A DNA stretch of 6,673 bases. Source: Thermoplasmata archaeon (GTDB lineage Archaea; Thermoplasmatota; Thermoplasmata; UBA10834). Both the position numbers and the translations under genes were made by a program. Position 1 is the stretch's first letter. Each line of letters begins with the position of its first letter. Of this stretch, positions 1 through 5,228 are shown one piece after another. The notes below the pieces were generated by a model that worked only from the letters and a program-made list of their open reading frames with translations, did not search any database and was not told the origin of the DNA. The stretch is from assembly GCA_013331315.1 (NCBI GenBank), contig DUGQ01000144.1, positions 1-6,673 of the forward strand. Reading direction: 5' to 3'.

Positions 1-1
1 C

Positions 2-484
2 GAGAAGATGGAGATATACCTTCCCGAGCTCATGCTCGCCGCCGACGCTATGAAGACCGCGATGAGCCTGCTGCTCCCCCTTATACCGAAGGACAGGATG
101 GTGTCCAAGGGGACAATCGTCATTGGAACCGTCCAGGGAGACGTGCACGAGATCGGCAAGAACATCGTATCCAACATGCTAATGGCGAACGGGTTCAGCG
201 TCGTCGACCTCGGGGTAGACGTCAAGACGACGACGTTCGTGGAGGAGGCGAAGCGCGCTAGCGCGAAGGTGATCGGCGCCTCGGCCCTCATGTCCAGCAC
301 GATCGGCTCGCAGAAGGATATCATCGACTACCTCGTCTCTCTCAAGGAGCGCAAGAAGTACGCCGTGATGGTCGGCTGTGGCCCCACCACCGGTGAGTGG
401 TCGAAGGAGATAGGCGCCGACGGCTGGGGGGAGGACGCCGCGACCTCCGTCAAGCTCGCGAACAAGCTGGTCAAAGGGAAGTGA
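2..484 (+). CDS. Methyltransferase corrinoid protein (MtmC/MtbC/MttC-like), 5' end outside window
   Basis: This is the C-terminal part (about 160 residues) of a cobalamin-binding methyl carrier. Such proteins shuttle a methyl group from a substrate-specific methyltransferase to a downstream acceptor, usually a thiol or folate/pterin carrier. Most of the N-terminal helical cap is missing: the reading frame is open to the window edge and the visible sequence begins in the usual LPEL...AMK cap segment. The first visible ATG (position 8) is therefore probably internal; full-length relatives are about 210 residues. The B12 domain is complete. It has the GDVHEIGKN motif, whose His codon at 146-148 is the expected lower axial cobalt ligand, then the SALMSS segment (S-x-L motif), then VGCGPTT where relatives usually have VGGAPVT, and a closing IGADGWGEDA. 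It ends in TGA 4 bases before the MtmB-family gene, so it is very likely that protein's partner. Family is clear; the substrate it serves is not known. Confidence 0.95.
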   Translation, partial: EKMEIYLPELMLAADAMKTAMSLLLPLIPKDRMVSKGTIVIGTVQGDVHEIGKNIVSNMLMANGFSVVDLGVDVKTTTFVEEAKRASAKVIGASALMSSTIGSQKDIIDYLVSLKERKKYAVMVGCGPTTGEWSKEIGADGWGEDAATSVKLANKLVKGK

Positions 485-487
485 TCC
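476..487 (+). promoter_or_regulatory. Extended Shine-Dalgarno for the MtmB-family gene
   Basis: The bases GGGAAGTGATCC match 10 of 12 positions of AGGAGGTGATCC, the complement of the conserved 3' end of 16S rRNA. The GGAAG core ends 7 bases before the GTG at 489. The site overlaps the last codons and the TGA stop of the corrinoid gene, so the two genes are likely translationally coupled. It supports GTG 489 over the in-frame ATG at 510 as the start. Confidence 0.7.
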
Positions 488-488
488 T

Positions 489-1871
489 GTGGTCCAGATC
501 CTCGACGTGATGGAGAAGGCTCTCGAGGGCCAGCCGATGAACGAGACGGACTACCAGCTCAGGAGGTTCGCCTCCAAGGTCCAGGAGGTCGTCAAGAAGC
601 ACGACATCAAGTTCGACCCCAAGACGCCGATCCCCAACGACCCATCGATGGCGGACGATATGTTCAAGGCCGCTGTGGACCTGCTCGTGGAAGTCGGCGC
701 GTACTGCACTAGCAGCGCTCGCGTGATATCGTACACCGACCAGGAGATTCGGGAATGCCTGCGTTTCGCCCCGGAGGCTCTGGAGTTCGGCGAGGGGCGC
801 GACAGGAAGGTTCTCCGAGCCAGGAAGGTCGGTGACAAGTCTCCGCCTTGGTGCCTGCTTGGCGCCGGAGGGGGGTCAGTGTCCAGCGACAAGTCGTTCA
901 TCACACTGATGGAGGGATACGCCGAGATCCCGGAGATCAACGCCTTGACCACGCCCGCTCTCACCCGCGTGGGAGGCATGAGGATACGTCCTGCGTCCCC
1001 GCTCGAGGTGTTCGGCGCGATGAGGAACGCGGTGCTCGCGAGGGAGACGTGCAACAGGGTCGGCCGTGAGGGACTTCCAGTCATGAACTCGCTCTCGACC
1101 GCCGAGTCCGATATCGCGTTCGCCGCGGCGCTGCATCCGCGCTATGGCATGCGCAGGTCCGACGGTTACATGATATGCTGCATGGACCCGATGAAGGTCG
1201 ATTTCGCGAGGTTGAACAAGGTCGCGGTCGCCATCTCGATGGGTGGCGCGGTCGGAATGTGCTTCGGCCCGCTGCTTGGAGGGTACTCCGGTGGTCCCGA
1301 GGGGACTGCGGTGTCGAACGTGGCGCACCACCTGATGGGCGCCATGACGTACCAGGCGAGCTGGATGTTGCCGTTCCCTCTTCACCTGAGGTACGTGTCG
1401 AGCAGCTGCAGGGAACTCCTGTGGATTATCAGCATGACGGGCCAGGCGGTGAGCCGGAACACTCACATCCCGAGCATCAACCTCAACTACGCCTCGGCAG
1501 GGCCTTGCACGACGATGGCCCTGTTCGAGACATCGGCCTCGGTGACGGCGGCCGTTACCTCCGGTCTGTCCATAGAGTCCGTGGGAATCGCCTCGAACAG
1601 ATACGAGGACCGGACAACGCCCGTGGAACCAAGGATATCCGCCGAGGTAGGACACGCCGTGGCCGGGATGAAACTGGCAGACGCGAACTCCCTTGCCACC
1701 AGCTTGCTGAAGAAGTACGAGTCCAATCTCATGAAGCCCCCACTGGGCAAAGGACTCTTCGAATGCTGGGACGCCGACAAGAGGAAGCCCTCCAAGGAAT
1801 ACACGGGCGTCATTCGCAAGTACAAGAAGGCGATGCGGGATTTGGGCGTGGACCTCCGGGACGAGGCCTGA
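489..1871 (+). CDS. MtmB-family corrinoid methyltransferase lacking pyrrolysine
   Basis: A 460-residue protein of the monomethylamine methyltransferase family (M. barkeri MtmB has 458). Family enzymes are TIM barrels that move a methyl group from a substrate to the Co(I) of a cognate corrinoid protein in the cytoplasm. Matches run along the whole length: GAYCT followed by YTDQEI, GEGRD followed by VGDK (about residues 98-117), GREGLPV (192-198), GGYSGG (264-269), ASW (290-292), AGPCT (337-341), and a C-terminal tail ending ALR-type helices and DLGVDL. In MtmB, Pyl202 lies in the GMGV-O-GPETS context; here the matching position is Met199 (ATG 1083-1085) and there is no amber codon. MtmB Glu229, Glu259 and Gln333 align by eye with Met235, Cys258 and Leu332. 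Membership in the family is secure, but the ordinary monomethylamine chemistry is unlikely. The alignment uses a recalled MtmB sequence and should be recomputed. The GTG start is chosen on its Shine-Dalgarno. The substrate is unknown; it forms an operon with the corrinoid and radical SAM genes. Confidence 0.88.
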   Translation: MVQILDVMEKALEGQPMNETDYQLRRFASKVQEVVKKHDIKFDPKTPIPNDPSMADDMFKAAVDLLVEVGAYCTSSARVISYTDQEIRECLRFAPEALEFGEGRDRKVLRARKVGDKSPPWCLLGAGGGSVSSDKSFITLMEGYAEIPEINALTTPALTRVGGMRIRPASPLEVFGAMRNAVLARETCNRVGREGLPVMNSLSTAESDIAFAAALHPRYGMRRSDGYMICCMDPMKVDFARLNKVAVAISMGGAVGMCFGPLLGGYSGGPEGTAVSNVAHHLMGAMTYQASWMLPFPLHLRYVSSSCRELLWIISMTGQAVSRNTHIPSINLNYASAGPCTTMALFETSASVTAAVTSGLSIESVGIASNRYEDRTTPVEPRISAEVGHAVAGMKLADANSLATSLLKKYESNLMKPPLGKGLFECWDADKRKPSKEYTGVIRKYKKAMRDLGVDLRDEA

Positions 1872-1916
1872 GAAGGTCTGGACCAGGTCGCGCGCCTCGT
1901 TGGAGCGAGAATCTTC

Positions 1917-2813
1917 ATGACTTCGCGTATTGAAGCGGTCCATCTGCTGACGACCTACCGTTGCGAGCGTGAGTGCGACCATTGTTTCGTCTGGGCCGGT
2001 CCCAGTCAGCTGCTCACGATGCCCATGGGCTTCATCAGGGAGGTCCTTTCCCAGGCCCAGGAATCGGAGGGAGTGAAGATGATCTACTTCGAGGGGGGCG
2101 AGCCTTTCATGTACTACTCGACCCTCCTTGAAGGTGCGAAGCTCGCCCGGTCGATGGGGTTCGATGTAGGTATCGTCACGAACGGGTACTGGGGCGTGAC
2201 CGTTGAGGACGCCCTGCTCAGCCTGAGGCCGTTTGCAGAGCTGGGCGTTTCCGACCTCAGTGTCAGCGATGACGAGTATCACAGGATGTCGGAGGACGAC
2301 CTGCGCGCACGGAATGTCGTCGTCGCCGCCGAACAGCTGGGCATCCCGGTGGGCGTGCTCAAGGTGTGTCGGCCCGGAACTGACTCAGAGGACGGAGGCC
2401 AGATGTACTTCAGGGGGCGGGCGTCGGAGAAGATCGCCCCTGAGCACTGCACGAGAGACCCGGCGGGACTGACCTCATGTCCCGAGGACCTCGCCAGCCC
2501 GTCCAGGGTGCACGTGGACCCGTTGGGCCTGGTCCATGTGTGTCAGGGCATCGTCGTCGGCGACGTCCGCGCTCATAGGCTCGTTGACATCCTGGAGGGC
2601 TACGACCACTCGAAGGATCCGGTCCTCTCGGCCTTGGTGAACGGAGGTCCCGCGGCGCTGGTCCAGAGGCTCGGGCTCGAGCTTCCGATTGAAAAGTTCG
2701 CGGATGATTGCCATTTGTGCTACGTGGCGAGGGAATCTCTGAGGGCCAGGTTCCCCCAGCTCCTGGGTCCTGACGAGATGTACGGCTGTGAGAGTCGCGA
2801 GCCCTCCGAGTAG
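1917..2813 (+). CDS. Radical SAM protein with C-terminal extra cysteines (SPASM/twitch-like)
   Basis: A 298-residue radical SAM enzyme. The cluster motif CERECDHC (Cys16, Cys20, Cys23; C-x3-C-x2-C) binds the 4Fe-4S cluster that cleaves S-adenosylmethionine, and GGEP (60-63) contacts the SAM amino group. A TNG segment at 88-90 and SVSDDEYH (115-122) fit later barrel strands. The C-terminal third has further cysteines at 178, 188, 209, 265, 268 and 291. The phrase VDPLGLVHVC and the C-x2-C at 265-268 resemble a SPASM or twitch region that holds an auxiliary cluster. It starts 45 bases after the MtmB-family stop with no visible terminator or TATA element. A GGAG at 1902-1905 lies 11 bases before the ATG. 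It is therefore probably co-transcribed with the methyltransferase pair. Its reaction is not recognisable: it could modify a peptide or the partner enzymes, or act on the demethylated product. It is not a RamA-type corrinoid reductase by length or motifs. The stop is TAG. Confidence 0.9.
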   Translation: MTSRIEAVHLLTTYRCERECDHCFVWAGPSQLLTMPMGFIREVLSQAQESEGVKMIYFEGGEPFMYYSTLLEGAKLARSMGFDVGIVTNGYWGVTVEDALLSLRPFAELGVSDLSVSDDEYHRMSEDDLRARNVVVAAEQLGIPVGVLKVCRPGTDSEDGGQMYFRGRASEKIAPEHCTRDPAGLTSCPEDLASPSRVHVDPLGLVHVCQGIVVGDVRAHRLVDILEGYDHSKDPVLSALVNGGPAALVQRLGLELPIEKFADDCHLCYVARESLRARFPQLLGPDEMYGCESREPSE

Positions 2814-2873
2814 GCGACTACTCGTTGGACCTCAGGAATCCTTCGATGCGACGGGCGAGCGTCTGCTCCGAAT

Positions 2874-3155
2874 CTACTTGACATCGATGACCTTGATGAG
2901 GTGCCAGCCGAACTGGGTCTTCACGGGGCCCACGGTCTCGCCCTTCTTGGCGCTGAACGCGGCGTCCTCGAATTCCCTCACCATCTGTCCGCGCCCGAAC
3001 CACCCGAGCCCTCCCCCGTTCTTCCCGGAGGGACATTCGGAGTGAGTCCTCGCCAGCTGTCCGAAGTCCTTCCCTTCCTTGACAGCGGATAGCAGATCCT
3101 TCGCCTTCGTCTCGTCCTTGACCAGGATATGCGCCGCGTTGACCTTTGATGCCAT
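2874..3155 (-). CDS. Parvulin-type peptidyl-prolyl cis/trans isomerase (PpiC family)
   Basis: A 93-residue single-domain parvulin, which speeds cis/trans isomerisation of peptide bonds before proline during protein folding. The domain fills the whole protein: AAHILVK at 7-13 (first strand with conserved His9), a helix ending in GKDFGQLA, SECPSGKNGGGLGWFGRG (39-56), then MVREFEDAAF (58-67), GPVKTQFGWHLIKV (76-89). His9, Cys41, Met58, Phe62 and His85 correspond to the usual active-site set. There is no signal peptide or membrane segment, so it acts in the cytoplasm, as in the small archaeal parvulins. The ATG at 3155 is preferred because the domain begins immediately after it. A TATA-like element sits at a leaderless distance and no well-spaced Shine-Dalgarno is present. 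It converges with the radical SAM gene (60 bases between stops) and diverges from the Lrp gene. The stop is TAG. Confidence 0.95.
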   Translation of the reverse strand: MASKVNAAHILVKDETKAKDLLSAVKEGKDFGQLARTHSECPSGKNGGGLGWFGRGQMVREFEDAAFSAKKGETVGPVKTQFGWHLIKVIDVK

Positions 3156-3180
3156 GGGTGCGCATAACTGCGCTCCAGCG

Positions 3181-3188
3181 TAATTAAG
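3181..3188 (-). promoter_or_regulatory. TATA-like box for the parvulin gene
   Basis: Read on the minus strand, CTTAATTA lies 26-33 bases upstream of the A of the parvulin ATG. That is the spacing expected of an archaeal TATA box for a leaderless transcript. It is the only AT-rich block in this GC-rich stretch. An inverted repeat TGTCA-TC-TGACA follows a few bases further upstream (3193-3204). Confidence 0.5.
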
Positions 3189-3192
3189 TTGT

Positions 3193-3204
3193 TGTCATCT
3201 GACA
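3193..3204. repeat. 12-bp palindromic site TGTCATCTGACA (possible operator)
   Basis: Two perfect 5-base arms, TGTCA and TGACA, are separated by TC. The site is just upstream of the parvulin TATA-like box, where an activator or repressor could act. The half TGTCATCT recurs at 3259-3266, and GTCATC again at 3281-3286. The role is inferred from position only. Confidence 0.35.
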
Positions 3205-3324
3205 GGCAGGTGCTCCGAGGCGGCCTGCGGCGAAATCGAGGGCGTTCGTCTCAGTCCCTGTCATCTTAGGTGATATAGCCGTCATCATCGTCATAGCCAG
3301 ACGTGCCGTCAGCACGCCGGGTTA

Positions 3325-3413
3325 GTCGCCGTTTTCGTTTGTTTTGCCCGAGACCCCCCGTACCTTTCAACCGGAAAGAATATCCATGCGTACGACAAAC
3401 TGTAAACGGCGAC
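3325..3413. repeat. 10-bp perfect inverted repeat bracketing the Lrp-gene promoter
   Basis: GTCGCCGTTT at 3325-3334 and its exact reverse complement AAACGGCGAC at 3404-3413 are separated by 69 bases. The second arm ends one base before the ATG of the Lrp-TRASH gene, and the arms enclose its BRE/TATA-like element. This arrangement suits paired operator sites for an oligomeric Lrp-type regulator acting on its own gene. The autoregulatory role is an inference. Confidence 0.45.
3371..3386 (+). promoter_or_regulatory. BRE/TATA-like promoter of the Lrp-TRASH gene
   Basis: A purine-rich CCGGAAAG is followed by AATATC at about 3379-3385, roughly 30-36 bases before the ATG at 3415. With usual archaeal spacing, transcription would start a few bases before the ATG, giving an almost leaderless mRNA. 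This fits the absence of a Shine-Dalgarno. Confidence 0.5.
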
Positions 3414-3414
3414 A

Positions 3415-4032
3415 ATGACATTGGATGATGTTGACAGGAAGATTCTGAGGGAGTTGCAGGAGAACGGACGAGCCTCGTTCAGGGAGATTTCATCGAAGAT
3501 AAAGGTGAGCACGCCGACCGTCAGTTCGCGTGTTCAGAACATGGTCGACAACGGCCTGATAAAGGGGTATTCCGTGCTTCTTGACGCAGACGTTCTCGGG
3601 CAGATATCCGTTTCCACGGTCTTCGAGGCAAAGCCATCGGACATAGACCGCGTGGTGAGCAGGATCAGCAACGAGGATATCGTCCGGCAGATACACGTGC
3701 TCTCGGACTCCAGGATACTGTGCATACTCTCGTTCTACGACCAGAAGAAGTACCAGAGCTTCATGCAGTCGCTGGCTGGCATACACGAGATAACCAAGAT
3801 AGACAACTCGATGATTCTGAGGACGCCCAAGGAGATGCCCCGCGCCTCGCTGACGGACGAGGCTGGCCTTCTGATCAAGTGCTACTATTGCGGGCACCTG
3901 ATGAAGGACGAGGGCGTCAAGGTCAAGCTCGACGGCAAGACACACTATCTCTGCTGCAGTGTATGCGCGAAGCTGTACAAGGAGAAGTACGAGCGCATGA
4001 AGTCGGCGGCAGCAGCTCCTGGATTGGCCTAG
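3415..4032 (+). CDS. Lrp/AsnC-family transcriptional regulator with C-terminal TRASH metal-binding domain
   Basis: A 205-residue DNA-binding regulator. Residues 1-60 are the typical Lrp winged helix-turn-helix, opening MTLDDVDRKILREL, with the HTH at about 22-41 and the wing at LIKGYSVLLD. Residues about 65-135 form the RAM-like ligand/oligomerisation domain. The C-terminal part (about 155-193) is a TRASH domain: Cys156-x2-Cys159, then Cys180-x3-Cys184, with an extra Cys181 and His161 and His177 nearby. In characterised archaeal proteins, Lrp-type HTH plus TRASH senses heavy metals, notably copper, controlling efflux or chaperone genes. No efflux ATPase is visible here, but a YHS-domain protein, also a small cysteine-based metal-site fold, ends 34 bases away on the opposite strand. 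The start at 3415 places the Lrp fold at residue 1 and lies just after a TATA-like element and one arm of an inverted repeat, which suggests autoregulation. The stop is TAG. The inducing metal is inferred, not shown. Confidence 0.93.
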   Translation: MTLDDVDRKILRELQENGRASFREISSKIKVSTPTVSSRVQNMVDNGLIKGYSVLLDADVLGQISVSTVFEAKPSDIDRVVSRISNEDIVRQIHVLSDSRILCILSFYDQKKYQSFMQSLAGIHEITKIDNSMILRTPKEMPRASLTDEAGLLIKCYYCGHLMKDEGVKVKLDGKTHYLCCSVCAKLYKEKYERMKSAAAAPGLA

Positions 4033-4066
4033 TCGCGCCGAAGTGGAACGACAGTTGGCAGCCCGC

Positions 4067-4213
4067 TCAGAGGTACTTCTCGGGATCCTTGTCGAACGCG
4101 GTCTTGCAGCCCGCCGCACAGAAGTAGTACACCTTCTCACCGTAGTTGGAATGCCACTTCGCTCTGTCGCGGTCCACCTTCATCTTGCACACCGGGTCGG
4201 TCTCGATCGTCAT
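4067..4213 (-). CDS. Small YHS-domain protein (putative metal-binding)
   Basis: A 48-residue protein that is entirely one YHS domain. It reads DPVCKMKV at 6-13, then a variable turn, then YGEKVYYFCAAGC (24-36), and ends FDKDPEKYL. Cys9, Cys32 and Cys36 are the conserved putative metal ligands. YHS domains occur alone or fused to copper-transporting ATPases and some oxygenases, and are related to TRASH domains, so metal binding or delivery in the cytoplasm is plausible. The ATG at 4213 is preferred because the domain begins 5 residues later. The frame stays open upstream to 4444, but that stretch is basic and low-similarity and runs across the Thi4 promoter and start codon. No strong Shine-Dalgarno is present. 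It converges with the Lrp-TRASH gene (34 bases between stops), which could regulate it, though it has its own upstream region. Confidence 0.85.
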   Translation of the reverse strand: MTIETDPVCKMKVDRDRAKWHSNYGEKVYYFCAAGCKTAFDKDPEKYL

Positions 4214-4237
4214 CTTGCCGGTCAACTCTGTAGGGGA

Positions 4238-4296
4238 GGAGCGGAGCCAGACATTCGCGCTTGCGGGGCATCCGTGCGGAAGCATCGCTCCGCTCC
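4238..4296. repeat. 10-bp perfect inverted repeat upstream of the YHS gene
   Basis: GGAGCGGAGC (4238-4247) and GCTCCGCTCC (4287-4296) are exact reverse complements around a 39-base loop. On the minus strand the repeat lies 25-83 bases before the YHS start codon, so it could fold as a hairpin in the mRNA leader or act as a DNA operator. Two minus-strand GATAAT blocks (about 4303-4308 and 4322-4327) are weak candidates for its promoter. Function is unknown. Confidence 0.4.
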
Positions 4297-4388
4297 GTAC
4301 CAGATTATCCGTCGGCAGACCATTATCGTTTCCCCGCACAGGCCCTCGGCCCTTCTCGCCGAAGCGTCCCACGGGTGGTATGGCAATT

Positions 4389-4396
4389 CTTATATT
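4389..4396 (+). promoter_or_regulatory. TATA-like box for the thi4 gene
   Basis: CTTATATT stands out in GC-rich surroundings, 42-49 bases before the ATG at 4438. Usual spacing would put the transcription start about 20 bases before the ATG, with a short leader containing the weak GGCCGGGG purine/GC block. This supports ATG 4438 rather than the far upstream in-frame ATG at 4261. Confidence 0.55.
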
Positions 4397-4437
4397 CGGG
4401 TACCAGGTATGCTGTCGACGCAGGCCGGGGTTTGCAG

Positions 4438-5223
4438 ATGCCAATCTTCGAGAAGTCGTCAGAGAGCGCCGTCACCAGAGCGATCCTGTCAGAGTTCACC
4501 AAGGACATGGAGAAGGTCGTGGAGTCCGATGTAATCGTGGTCGGAGGAGGCCCGAGCGGTCTTCTCGCGGCGTACGACCTAGCCCGCAAGGGAGCGGACG
4601 TGGTCATAATCGAGAAGAACAACTACCTGGGCGGTGGGTTCTGGATGGGCGGGTTCTTGATGAACTCGGTCACGATAAGAGCGCCGGCCGACAAGATTCT
4701 GGACGAGTTGCGGATTCGGTATAGCGAGCATGAGAAAGGCCTGTTCACGACCCCTGGCCCGTTGATCTGCTCCAAGCTCATCGTCGCTGCATGCGAGGCC
4801 GGAGCGAAGGTCCTGAACATGGTCTCATTCGACGATGTCGTGCTCAGGGAGCAGAACAGGGTCGCTGGCGTCGTTGTCAACTGGACACCCGTGAACTACC
4901 TGCCCAAGCCCGTGGCCTGCGTGGACCCCATATCTCTCGAGTCCAAGGTCGTGATCGACGGCACTGGGCACGACGCTTCGGTGGCCAGGAAACTCGAGCA
5001 GCACGGGATTCTCAAGATACCTGGCTGTGGCCCGATGTGGATCGAGGCCAGCGAGGACGCGGTGGTCGAGAAGACCGGCTTCGTCCATCCAGGGCTGATC
5101 GTCATAGGCATGTCCGTCTCAGCCACTTATGGCCTGCCGAGGATGGGTCCGACCTTCGGCTCGATGCTTCTTTCAGGCCGCAAGGGCGCCGAGCTGGCGC
5201 TCGAAGCGCTCGGAAAAGAATAG
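4438..5223 (+). CDS. thi4: Thiamine thiazole synthase, Thi4 family (Cys-type)
   Basis: A 261-residue Thi4 that builds the thiazole half of thiamine from NAD and glycine using an iron-dependent active site in the cytoplasm. The nucleotide-binding motif GGGPSG (36-41) follows strand DVIVV. Later come the NYLGGGFWMGG loop (about 61-71), VVVNWTPV before the active-site loop, CVDP at 161-164, GTGHDA (175-180), and the C-terminal GLPRMGPTFGSMLLSGRKGAELAL block. Length fits the archaeal family. The residue before VDP is Cys161. In yeast Thi4 the matching Cys205 donates its own sulfur, making the enzyme single-turnover, while methanogen Thi4 has His there and uses free sulfide. The sequence therefore predicts a Cys-donating, possibly suicide-type enzyme, although catalytic use of sulfide cannot be excluded. 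The start at 4438 fits the domain boundary and the TATA position. The gene is monocistronic in this window and converges on carB with 5 bases between stops. The stop is TAG. Confidence 0.95.
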   Translation: MPIFEKSSESAVTRAILSEFTKDMEKVVESDVIVVGGGPSGLLAAYDLARKGADVVIIEKNNYLGGGFWMGGFLMNSVTIRAPADKILDELRIRYSEHEKGLFTTPGPLICSKLIVAACEAGAKVLNMVSFDDVVLREQNRVAGVVVNWTPVNYLPKPVACVDPISLESKVVIDGTGHDASVARKLEQHGILKIPGCGPMWIEASEDAVVEKTGFVHPGLIVIGMSVSATYGLPRMGPTFGSMLLSGRKGAELALEALGKE

Positions 5224-5228
5224 ACGCC

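Noticed and set aside
489..1871. Pyrrolysine encoded by an in-frame TAG in the MtmB-family gene
   Set aside because: The frame from 489 to the TGA at 1869-1871 contains no TAG; the matching position is an ATG methionine codon.
1175..1933. 252-codon plus-strand frame inside the MtmB-family gene
   Set aside because: It overlaps the true frame almost entirely and its translation is Arg/Gly-rich without any motif.
876..2282. Long open frame of 468 codons on the minus strand across the MtmB-family and radical SAM genes
   Set aside because: It is antisense to two genes with clear family motifs, has a His/Arg/Gly-rich composition typical of GC-rich shadow frames, and shows no recognisable domain.
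2818..3165. Minus-strand frame of 115 codons starting at 3165
   Set aside because: It covers the parvulin gene in another frame; the parvulin frame carries the complete conserved domain.
3329..3346. T-rich tract (GTTTTCGTTTGTTTTG) as an archaeal terminator or the end of a small RNA
   Set aside because: No plus-strand gene lies upstream for it to terminate, and no clear promoter or conserved RNA fold was seen in 3205-3328; it may simply belong to the Lrp upstream region.
4261..4437. Extended thi4 start at ATG 4261
   Set aside because: The added 59 residues are not Thi4-like and include the TATA-like element at 4389-4396; ATG 4438 gives the usual family length.
4214..4437. Possible thiamine pyrophosphate riboswitch before thi4
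   Set aside because: No CTGAGA core or matching pyrophosphate-binding arm is present on the plus strand, and the likely promoter leaves a leader of only about 20 bases.
4214..4444. N-terminal extension of the YHS protein to a start at 4444
   Set aside because: The added 77 residues have no similarity to YHS proteins and would run across the thi4 start codon and promoter.
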